A stretch of 10,383 bases of DNA from the NCBI GenBank assembly GCA_002898995.1, contig BEIM01000086.1, positions 1-10,383 of the forward strand. Direction: 5' to 3'. Shown in pieces: positions 1 to 5,935 of the stretch (positions are counted from its first letter, which is position 1; the number at the start of each line of letters is the position of its first letter). This DNA is from a bacterium HR36 (GTDB lineage: Bacteria; Planctomycetota; Planctomycetia; Gemmatales; HRBIN36). Both the position numbers and the translations under genes were made by a program. The notes under the pieces are model-generated. The model did no database searches, was not told the origin of the DNA, and saw nothing but the letters and a program-made list of their open reading frames with translations.

Positions 1-692
1 TGGGCAAACAGGGTTACCGCGGGGCCATGCTCGATTTGACTGACGGAGAGCCAACGCCGCGCGGTAATCCCGAATTGCGGGCACAGGAAGCGGAGGCTGC
101 GCGGAAGGTGCTCGGTGTACCGTTGCGTGTGTGCGTCGGGTTGCCCAATCGTGTTCTCATGGATTGCCCGGAAAATCGTATCGCCCTAGCCACATGGTTT
201 CGCAGGCTTCGGCCACAAATTGTTATCGCCATGGCCGGTCGGACGCCAGCCGCCTCTCCCGACCACTACCAGGCTCAGTTGCTTATCGAAGCAGCCCGTT
301 TTTATTCCCAGTTGACCAAATGGGACGACCGCTTTGCAGGAACTAGCCCGTACCGGGTTCCCCACCTTATTTACGCCCCTGTGCCTGGCGACGCAGAGAT
401 CCGCCACTGGCACACTACCTTTATCGTGGATATTTCCGACACATTTGAGCAAAAACTCCAAGCCGTACGCTGCTACCATTCCCAGTTCGATGATAACCGG
501 TTCGAGCGGCTACGCCACTTTCTAACCAGTTACAATGGCTATCTGGGCACGCGTTGCGGTTTTCGTTACGGCGAGCTATTCGCCTTACCCCATCCATTGG
601 GAACTGCAAATTTGGTGCAGATAGTTTTGGGTGGACAGGCTTCCTACGCCCCAGTGCAATTGGTACCGCCACCTACCTTGCCGCATGGCTAG
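1..692 (+). CDS. bshB1: PIG-L family deacetylase, BshB1-like (bacillithiol-type), 5' end missing
   Basis: The reading frame is open from the left edge (codons from base 3) to the TAG at 690-692, so the N-terminus with the zinc-binding HPDD-type motif lies outside the window. BshB1 enzymes are zinc-dependent and remove acetate from GlcNAc-malate during bacillithiol synthesis in the cytoplasm. The visible part follows that family: an LDLTDGEPTPRGNPE segment, an RAQEAEAARKVLG helix, a GLP...PENR segment, a PDH motif (Asp and His codons at 261-266) and a C-terminal FIVDISDTFEQKLQAVRCY block ending in YGELFALPHPLG. The residue before PDH is Ser (255-257), where BshB1 and MshB enzymes have His. The final 20 or so residues are a Pro-rich tail. 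The family call is secure. The exact substrate is inferred, and another small-molecule N-deacetylase remains possible. recO follows after 90 bases on the same strand. Confidence 0.85.
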   Translation, partial: GKQGYRGAMLDLTDGEPTPRGNPELRAQEAEAARKVLGVPLRVCVGLPNRVLMDCPENRIALATWFRRLRPQIVIAMAGRTPAASPDHYQAQLLIEAARFYSQLTKWDDRFAGTSPYRVPHLIYAPVPGDAEIRHWHTTFIVDISDTFEQKLQAVRCYHSQFDDNRFERLRHFLTSYNGYLGTRCGFRYGELFALPHPLGTANLVQIVLGGQASYAPVQLVPPPTLPHG

Positions 693-738
693 ATATGAAA
701 TCTGCCGCTTCGCTGCCGACCCAGACCTTCAGTCTCGG

Positions 739-767
739 TTGGTAAAAACTGTCGCTGACCCACTAAT
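739..767 (+). promoter_or_regulatory. Possible sigma70-like promoter upstream of recO
   Basis: TTGGTA (739-744) and ACTAAT (762-767) are separated by 17 bases, and each matches 4 of 6 consensus positions. The -10 hexamer lacks the important A at its second position. Spacing and location in the 90-base gap before recO are right, but the match is weak and could be chance. recO may instead be transcribed from upstream. Confidence 0.2.
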
Positions 768-782
768 GCGTAGGTTCTGCTC

Positions 783-1526
783 ATGCCCATGGAAAAAGCG
801 ACTGCTTTGGTGTTACGCACTACCGATTTCCGCGAAACCAGTCGCGTGGTTATCTTGTGGACCAGGGAATTCGGGAAAGTACATGCCTTGGCCAAAGGAG
901 GCCGCCGTTTACGCAGCCAGTTTGAATTTGCTCTTGACCTGCTCAACCTCTGCGATATTGTCCTGATTCGCAAGACTTCCGAGGGGCTGGACTTGCTGAC
1001 GGAAGCCCGCTTGCGTGAGCGCTTCCAAGGAATCCGGCAGCATCTGGATGCTTTTTACGCAGCTTGCCTGATCGCTGAAATCCTGGATACTTGCGGCCAA
1101 CGGGACGATCCGCATCCCCACTGGTTCGATAGCACCATGGTTGCGCTGCGGCAACTCCAGGAACAATCGATTGTCCAAACACTGCTGCGCTGGGAGATCA
1201 ACGCGCTGCGGGAAATCGGGCTGCAGCCTATGCTCGATCGCTGTGTGCTTTGCAAGAAACCCCTCGAAGACATGCCCGCATCTCAACCGATAACCTGGAA
1301 TGCTCTGGCCGGCGGAGTCGTATGCTCCCTCTGTCCTACTCCCAGTCGCGGTCGTCGCCAACTCAGCCAGGAGCTCTGGCGCTGCTGGCGACTGAGCACC
1401 CAGCAACAAGACTTGCCCCTGCCTGAATCCTCCTGCCAACAACTGCTGGATGTCTTACACGAGTATTGGATGCATCAACTCGCCAAGCCATTGCGCCTGA
1501 TAACTTACTTTTCGCCTCATCGCTAA
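783..1526 (+). CDS. recO: DNA repair protein RecO
   Basis: RecO binds single-stranded DNA, anneals complementary strands and, with RecR and RecF, helps load RecA onto SSB-coated gaps. The protein is 247 residues, the usual RecO length. The N-terminal OB-fold (about 1-80) begins with the typical KATALVLRTTDFRETSRVV segment and continues with GKVHALAKGGRR. A helical domain follows. A C-terminal four-Cys zinc site is visible as CVLC (Cys154, Cys157) and CSLC (Cys181, Cys184), as in many bacterial RecO proteins. The ATG at 783 was chosen. A second in-frame ATG at 789 would shorten the protein by two residues, and neither has a strong ribosome binding site. A bamD-like gene begins 34 bases after the stop, so the two may share a transcript. 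Nothing indicates damage or truncation. Confidence 0.93.
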   Translation: MPMEKATALVLRTTDFRETSRVVILWTREFGKVHALAKGGRRLRSQFEFALDLLNLCDIVLIRKTSEGLDLLTEARLRERFQGIRQHLDAFYAACLIAEILDTCGQRDDPHPHWFDSTMVALRQLQEQSIVQTLLRWEINALREIGLQPMLDRCVLCKKPLEDMPASQPITWNALAGGVVCSLCPTPSRGRRQLSQELWRCWRLSTQQQDLPLPESSCQQLLDVLHEYWMHQLAKPLRLITYFSPHR

Positions 1527-1544
1527 GGCGCGGGGAAATCACAC

Positions 1545-1553
1545 GGGGGTGAT
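1545..1553 (+). promoter_or_regulatory. Ribosome binding site deciding the bamD-like start
   Basis: GGGGGTGAT differs by one base from the ideal GGAGGTGAT and lies 7 bases before the ATG at 1561. An in-frame GTG at 1549 lies inside this site, so it would have no space for its own Shine-Dalgarno pairing. This favours ATG 1561 as the true start. Confidence 0.65.
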
Positions 1554-1560
1554 AAGCGGC

Positions 1561-2655
1561 ATGCGTGCATGCCTGACCATTTCGGGGCCGATGTACCTTT
1601 GCCTTGTCTGGGGCCTGACTGGCTGCCAGCAGGTTTCCTCATTCTCCTGGTCAGAGCTAACTAAGCCCCGTGTCGAGCTACCGCCACCGCCACCCGAAAA
1701 GGTGTTCCGTGCCGGCCATTGGGAGGAAGAACCTGCACCTCCGCCAGGAACACTGGCCGGCGACTTAGCCTCTGCCCGGGTTCTTTTCCAGCGAGGCGAG
1801 TATGGCAATGCTGAAAAAGTCTTCTCCTGGCTCGCTGATCGCGCTGAACGTGAGAAAGAACCAAACATCTTCGAGGAGGCGCTCTACTGGCTCGGCGAAT
1901 CTCAGTTCGCCCAGCGCAAATACCCTGCCGCCCGTATGACCTATAAACGCCTTCTGGATAAGTTTCCCAATTCGCGATTCCGTTCCGAGGTCATTCGCCG
2001 CGAGGTGGAGATTGCCGAAAACTGGTTGGAAGACACACGCGAGGAATTGCGCGCCAGCGAACAAGGACGTTGGTACCTGCCAAGAATCTTCCATTTCGAG
2101 AAGGAAAAACCATTGGTCGGCGTAGAATCCAACGCCCTCAGTACGCTGCAGGATGCTTATTTGCAAGACCCCACGGGACCGTTAGCTCCTCACTGTTTAG
2201 ATCGCTTGGCGGCGGTCAACTTTATTCGCCAGGAATGGGACGACGCTGATCGGTACTATACTTTGCTTGCCGAAACCCATCCCCGTTCTCCGCTGGCGCC
2301 TGCCGCTTTACGCCGGGCTATCGAAGCCAAGGTTAATTCCGTGCCTGGTCCTGAATATGACGACACCAAACTAGCCGAAGCTCGTCAGCTAATAGATACT
2401 GCTTTGCGCAAGTATCCCGAATTGCGAAATCCTGAATCCCAGGCTTACTTGCAGGCCACTCTCAGCGCAATTCATGATCGCCAAGCACAAAAAGACTACA
2501 ACGTTGCAGAATTTTATCGCCGTACCGGCTTACTAGGATCCGCCTATTTTTATTACGAGCTTGTTCGCCGACGCTATAGCGGTACCCGCTGGGCCCAGCT
2601 TGCCGAAGAGCGCATTCAGGAACTGCGCCAGCGGGTCGAGAAGGATGGACCCTGA
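1561..2655 (+). CDS. bamD: BamD-like outer membrane assembly lipoprotein (TPR)
   Basis: BamD is the essential lipoprotein partner of BamA in inserting beta-barrel proteins into the outer membrane, acting on its periplasmic face. From ATG 1561 the product is 364 residues, longer than proteobacterial BamD (about 245). The signal peptide ends in a lipobox LTGC (Cys22, followed by Gln-Gln). A Pro-rich linker (about 45-65) leads into TPR-like helical repeats: ARVLFQRGEYGNAEKVF, ALYWLGESQFAQRKYPAA, then a typical LLDKFPNSRFRSE turn. The C-terminal repeat (DYNVAEFYRRTGLLGSAYFYY) closely resembles the final TPR of BamD. The middle contains extra helical sequence, so a more general TPR lipoprotein is the alternative. 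An lptE-like gene starts three bases after the stop, which suggests translational coupling. Confidence 0.75.
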   Translation: MRACLTISGPMYLCLVWGLTGCQQVSSFSWSELTKPRVELPPPPPEKVFRAGHWEEEPAPPPGTLAGDLASARVLFQRGEYGNAEKVFSWLADRAEREKEPNIFEEALYWLGESQFAQRKYPAARMTYKRLLDKFPNSRFRSEVIRREVEIAENWLEDTREELRASEQGRWYLPRIFHFEKEKPLVGVESNALSTLQDAYLQDPTGPLAPHCLDRLAAVNFIRQEWDDADRYYTLLAETHPRSPLAPAALRRAIEAKVNSVPGPEYDDTKLAEARQLIDTALRKYPELRNPESQAYLQATLSAIHDRQAQKDYNVAEFYRRTGLLGSAYFYYELVRRRYSGTRWAQLAEERIQELRQRVEKDGP

Positions 2656-2658
2656 TTG

Positions 2659-3270
2659 ATGATGCCCATTTGCTCCTCTCGTCTCCGCCTCTTTGTCTAC
2701 TGCTTGGTGCTGTCTCCTATGCTTTTCAACGCTTGTGCTTGTACCAGCTCAGGCGGAATTAGCCTTTTCGGCTACACCTCCGATTCGCAATTCGACACCA
2801 GTCTGAAAACCATTCGTGTCCCAGTTTTCAAGAACGAAACTTTCTATCGGGGCCTCGAATTTCAACTCACGGAAGCGGTTATCAAAAAGATCGAAGCGCG
2901 CACGCCCTGGAAAGTAGTGCAGCAGGGCTATTGCGATGCGGAGTTAACGGGCACAATCAAGCAGGTGCAAAAACGTGTTCCTTTGGTCAATCCGTTAAAC
3001 GAAGTTCGTGAAGGAGAATATACCCTCACGGTCGAGGTCACTTTTACCGACTTACGCGGTGGTCCGTCCGCGCCTATGCCTTTGGCCAACTCTGAGATCC
3101 CATCAGCGGGAACCCTGCCGACAACCAAACCTTTTTCTCCGCCGAAAAACCTGATTGTTCGCAGTAGAGCCTTCATCCCCGAACTCGGTCAATCCACAGC
3201 CACTGCACGCCAGCAGGTTGTTGAAGACCTCGCCGAACAAATCGTCAATATGCTTGAAAACCCTTGGTAA
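2659..3270 (+). CDS. lptE: LptE-like lipopolysaccharide assembly lipoprotein
   Basis: LptE plugs the LptD barrel that places lipopolysaccharide in the outer leaflet of the outer membrane. The product is about 203 residues with a lipoprotein signal peptide; acylation could be at Cys26 or Cys28 in the NACAC segment. The mature part starts with SLFGYTSDSQFDTSLKTIRV and continues with VPVFKNETFYRGLEFQLTEA, the recognisable LptE core, followed by a helix with ARTPWKVV and beta strands (ELTGTIKQVQKRVPLV, EYTLTVEVTFTDLR). The conserved C-terminal helix is ARQQVVEDLAEQIVNMLE. A Pro/Ser/Thr-rich insertion of about 30 residues separates two strands. Possible starts are TTG 2656, ATG 2659 and ATG 2662. 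AAGGA at 2641-2645 could serve any of them; ATG 2659 is chosen arbitrarily. Its tight spacing to the bamD-like gene indicates one operon. Confidence 0.82.
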   Translation: MMPICSSRLRLFVYCLVLSPMLFNACACTSSGGISLFGYTSDSQFDTSLKTIRVPVFKNETFYRGLEFQLTEAVIKKIEARTPWKVVQQGYCDAELTGTIKQVQKRVPLVNPLNEVREGEYTLTVEVTFTDLRGGPSAPMPLANSEIPSAGTLPTTKPFSPPKNLIVRSRAFIPELGQSTATARQQVVEDLAEQIVNMLENPW

Positions 3271-3310
3271 CCCGGCATCATGCTTGTCACGCCAACTAGT
3301 TCGCTTCCAA

Positions 3311-3340
3311 GTGACGTTGCTTGAACTTTGCGGATATAGT
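3311..3340 (+). promoter_or_regulatory. Candidate sigma70-like promoter for the SurA-like gene
   Basis: GTGACG (3311-3316, 4 of 6 to TTGACA) and TATAGT (3335-3340, 5 of 6 to TATAAT) are separated by 18 bases in the 105-base gap before the chaperone gene. An overlapping alternative is TTGCTT (3317-3322) with TATAGA (3340-3345) at 17 bases. Either would give a short leader ending at the strong ribosome binding site. Confidence 0.35.
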
Positions 3341-3361
3341 ATAGACGTGGTCGCAAGCATT

Positions 3362-3367
3362 AGGAGG
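3362..3367 (+). promoter_or_regulatory. Strong ribosome binding site of the SurA-like gene
   Basis: A perfect AGGAGG lies 8 bases before ATG 3376. It is the strongest Shine-Dalgarno in the window. It fixes the start codon and suggests that this gene is highly translated. Confidence 0.8.
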
Positions 3368-3375
3368 GAGCAATT

Positions 3376-4404
3376 ATGCCATCGAACGTTCTCAGAAGAA
3401 GCTTGACGGTACTATCTATAAGCAGCCTGATTCTCCTAATGGACTTGCGAGGCACGTATACACAAGCGCCATCTACTGCTCCCCAGTCCCAACGTAATGT
3501 GGTATCCGGCCTGGGCACGGAGGTAGTGGCGCTGGTCAATAACGTCCCGATAACACGCGAAGAATTAGCTAATGAGTTGATCGCCCGCAAAGGGCGGCAG
3601 TTCTTAGAACTGTTGATTAACCGCCGAATCATCGAACAGGCTGCTGCTAAAGCCAATGTGACCGCTACTGATCGCGAAGTTGAAGAAGAGCTAGCCGAAG
3701 TCATTCGCTCCCTCAAACTGAAAAACGCTGCCGAATTTGAAAGCACGGTCTTGAAACAGCGCAATACCACACTCTTCGAATATAAGGAGGACGTATTGCG
3801 TCCCGCAATCCTGATGCGCAAGCTCGCGGAAAAGCGCGTGCAGGTTACTGAGGAAGATTTGCGCAAAGCGTTCGAGGCAAACTATGGTGAAAAAGTGCAA
3901 TGCCGAATTATTCTGGTGCCTAAATCAGATGGCCTAGGTGTGGCTCTAAAAATCTACGACAAACTCAAAGGCAAGGGAATTGACGAGTTCATTCGCGAGG
4001 CTAGCCAACAACCTTCGCAACTGGCGGCTACTGGCGGAAAGATACGGCCTATCAACCGGCATTCTGCGGCTCCAGAATTGGAGCGAGCGGCTTTCAGTCT
4101 CCGCGACGGCGAAATGAGTGAGATCATCGAGGTTCAGGAAGGGTATGTTATCCTCCTTCGCGAGAAACTTATTCCCGCAGATACCGGCATCCGCTTCGAA
4201 GATGTACGGGAACAATTACGACGGGAAGTTTACAAACGCAAGGTGGAAGCGGAAATTCCTTTATTATTCAATGAGCTAAGAGCCAGCGCCGTCATCAACG
4301 ATTTCCTTAATAATCGCTTTGACATCAAGGATGTACCTCTGCCAGGGCGGAACTCTCCTGGTGCTTTGGCTCCAAGTTCTTCGGCGCCTTCTTCGCATCC
4401 CTGA
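3376..4404 (+). CDS. SurA/PrsA-like periplasmic chaperone with degenerate parvulin domain
   Basis: SurA and PrsA proteins escort unfolded secreted proteins; SurA delivers beta-barrels to the Bam complex. The product is 342 residues. It has an N-terminal hydrophobic signal (about 7-25) and a SurA-type N-domain beginning VVALVNNVPITREEL (50-64), with helices including LELLINRRIIEQAAAKANV and DREVEEELAEVI (99-110). A parvulin-type domain follows (about 172-263): CRIILVP, a GGKIRPI stretch, ERAAFSLRDGEMSE and GYVILLRE. A helical C-terminal segment (about 273-312) follows, with a Pro/Ser-rich tail. The conserved parvulin residues are absent: Ile178 stands at the HIL histidine, Val258 at the GYH histidine, and Gln at the cysteine position. 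The domain therefore probably binds substrate without prolyl isomerase activity, as some SurA parvulin domains do. It lies downstream of the bamD-like and lptE-like genes but appears to have its own promoter. Confidence 0.82.
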   Translation: MPSNVLRRSLTVLSISSLILLMDLRGTYTQAPSTAPQSQRNVVSGLGTEVVALVNNVPITREELANELIARKGRQFLELLINRRIIEQAAAKANVTATDREVEEELAEVIRSLKLKNAAEFESTVLKQRNTTLFEYKEDVLRPAILMRKLAEKRVQVTEEDLRKAFEANYGEKVQCRIILVPKSDGLGVALKIYDKLKGKGIDEFIREASQQPSQLAATGGKIRPINRHSAAPELERAAFSLRDGEMSEIIEVQEGYVILLREKLIPADTGIRFEDVREQLRREVYKRKVEAEIPLLFNELRASAVINDFLNNRFDIKDVPLPGRNSPGALAPSSSAPSSHP

Positions 4405-4582
4405 CGTCGTAAATCAGCAACGCGATCAAATTTTGCCGCTGGCTTAACTTTTGACAGTCCCATTAGTCGTGCACTTTCCGCAATGGCTCGGGTAGTGATT
4501 ATGTTTGCGAAGCCCCGATTTGCGAGCTAAAGTGTTATAGGCAGTATTGGGACTCCAATCATAATGCGCGAGATAAGCAATC

Positions 4583-5221
4583 ATGACCAGCACCAAAACA
4601 CGCCGCAAAATCACTGGCCAGGCGCTCACCTCCAGTGCCTGGGACGCGGCTCTTAGCACCGTGCTCCAGCGCGCCGAGACCCGCGGTTATATTCTCCCCC
4701 AGGAGATTCAGCAGGAATTGCGTCGCCTCGGTCTGGGAACACGCCTGTGGCGCCAATTCATCGAGCGAGCTGGTAGCTTTCTCACTTATCAGAACGGCCG
4801 CTATTATTACGTTCCTTCCCTCACCGGTAATCGCCTGCACGAAGAAGAAAGACAGCTTCACGTCCGTGCTTTGTTGCAGGCCCTAATAGATTCTTGCAAA
4901 CGTTCTCAACATCATGTGGAACGGCGCAGCGCTGATCGTGTCGAGGTCTATTGGCCTGTGACTCTCACTCTGGAGGACGGCACCGCCCACCGAGCGGTGA
5001 CTCGAGATATTTCTGTCTCGGGTATTCGCTTTCTGGGCAGCCGCTCTCTTCTGGGTCAAAGGATTGTAGTGCGCCTAACACTTAATAACGGCCATGAACA
5101 CGTCTTTAGTGTTCGTATCCTCTGGACTTGCGAGGTGGGCGATAGTTTATATGAGAATGGAGGCAGTGTGCTGCAAGTTCTTTCTCCAGACACTAAGTCT
5201 TTTCCCTCTGGTGAAACCTGA
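4583..5221 (+). CDS. PilZ-domain protein (probable c-di-GMP receptor)
   Basis: PilZ domains bind the second messenger cyclic di-GMP and change the behaviour of an attached or partner protein. In this 212-residue protein the PilZ domain occupies about residues 112-202. Both ligand motifs are intact: RxxxR as RSADR (Arg115, Arg119) and DxSxxG as DISVSG (Asp142, Ser144, Gly147), with following strands IRFLGSRSLLGQRIVVRLTL. The first 85 residues form a separate, predicted helical region with an ILPQEIQQELRRLGLG helix and an aromatic NGRYYYVPS strand, suggestive of a small winged-helix-like fold. I do not recognise that family. No transmembrane segment or signal peptide is visible, so it should be cytoplasmic. 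The ribosome binding site is weak. It lies 178 bases after the chaperone gene and converges with the gene at 5264. Confidence 0.82.
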   Translation: MTSTKTRRKITGQALTSSAWDAALSTVLQRAETRGYILPQEIQQELRRLGLGTRLWRQFIERAGSFLTYQNGRYYYVPSLTGNRLHEEERQLHVRALLQALIDSCKRSQHHVERRSADRVEVYWPVTLTLEDGTAHRAVTRDISVSGIRFLGSRSLLGQRIVVRLTLNNGHEHVFSVRILWTCEVGDSLYENGGSVLQVLSPDTKSFPSGET

Positions 5222-5246
5222 CCCCTAGGGAATCGTAGGTGACCAG
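5208..5246. repeat. Imperfect inverted repeat between convergent genes
   Basis: CTGGT (5208-5212) and ACCT (5216-5219) pair with AGGT (5237-5240) and ACCAG (5242-5246), with an asymmetric internal bulge and a 17-base loop containing the palindrome CCCTAGGG (5223-5230). It overlaps the pilZ-domain stop codon and the 42-base convergent gap, so a two-way terminator is possible. There is no T tract on either side, so it is not a standard intrinsic terminator. Confidence 0.25.
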
Positions 5247-5263
5247 TTGGCCGCGACGATTAG

Positions 5264-5836
5264 CTAGCGCGCAGCATCTAACTTCTGCAGGACCGCCTGC
5301 ACGGCGCTGAGCGGGTCTGGGGCGGTAGCATAATATTCACGGGTCTGATTAGGATCCTCGGGATTTGGTATAGTACATTCAAAGCGCCAAAGATTGCCCT
5401 GCATTTCTAGTTTCTGCCAGGTAATACCTTTCGATCGTAACTGCCGAAATACTTCTTCCCAGGATTTGGAACGGTCTGGCGAAGGCTGCCAAGTAGCCAC
5501 TTGCACACCATCTGCATTTCGAGTTGCAGGTGGCGCGTAATTGCGATCGCTGGCTCGGATTTCCATGTTAGTCGAAACAATCCCGTTCGTTGGCCCCATG
5601 CCCAGCCGCGGTTCGTTACTTATAGCGCCGGCCATGGGCGGAACTGGCGTTGGGGGAATTCGACTTACCGGGCTACCTAGGAACGGATCATTGCTATTGC
5701 GTGTAGGCTTGAGCGGGGATCGCGTTCCTGGTAGCTGCTGACATCCCGCCACGCAGGCAATGACTAACAAGCAAGTCCACTTGCCTGCTGTACTATGTTG
5801 AGTCGGCTGGTTCATTCGCCACGAGCAGGCCTTCAT
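5264..5836 (-). CDS. Small secreted lipoprotein of unknown function
   Basis: The 190-residue product has a lipoprotein signal peptide: a hydrophobic stretch CLLVIACVAGC ending in lipobox VAGC with Cys32, followed by Gln-Gln. Residues 33-120 are rich in Pro, Asn, Ser and Arg and look disordered. Residues 121-190 look like a compact folded domain, with a helix SWEEVFRQLRSKGI, strands around WQKLEMQGNLWRFECTIPN, and a C-terminal helix DPLSAVQAVLQKL. I do not recognise the domain. Start ATG at 5836 is preferred because GGAG lies just upstream on the minus strand; a second ATG at 5815 would shorten the N-region by seven residues and has weaker support. It follows mtaB by 99 bases on the same strand and may be read from that transcript. 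Confidence 0.72.
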   Translation of the reverse strand: MKACSWRMNQPTQHSTAGKWTCLLVIACVAGCQQLPGTRSPLKPTRNSNDPFLGSPVSRIPPTPVPPMAGAISNEPRLGMGPTNGIVSTNMEIRASDRNYAPPATRNADGVQVATWQPSPDRSKSWEEVFRQLRSKGITWQKLEMQGNLWRFECTIPNPEDPNQTREYYATAPDPLSAVQAVLQKLDAAR

Positions 5837-5935
5837 TACTCTCCGAATTCTTTCTGATCGCGGCTGATACTAAGAGTGCCATTTACGATTATCGGCGCAA
5901 CCGGTCAGCTAACTTGTGAAAAAACTGCGCCTATC

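Noticed and set aside
695..745. Short frame starting ATGAAATCTGCC after the deacetylase gene
   Set aside because: Only 16 codons, with no ribosome binding site and no hydrophobic or other recognisable character.
909..1442. 177-codon open frame on the minus strand opposite recO
   Set aside because: It lies fully antisense to a clear RecO, has no recognisable motif, and is explained by the codon composition of recO.
1549..1551. GTG at 1549 as the start of the bamD-like gene
   Set aside because: It overlaps the Shine-Dalgarno sequence itself. ATG 1561 has correct spacing and gives a normal lipoprotein signal.
4451..4456. Perfect TTGACA in the gap before the PilZ gene
   Set aside because: No acceptable -10 hexamer is found 16 to 18 bases downstream, so I do not call a promoter. 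The rest of this 178-base gap shows no clear structure.
4483..4530. 15-codon frame in the gap before the PilZ gene
   Set aside because: No ribosome binding site and too short to support.
5900..5935. Run of six T on the minus strand just after mtaB, as a possible intrinsic terminator
   Set aside because: The sequence directly before it does not form a convincing GC-rich hairpin, and the palindrome upstream is too far away.
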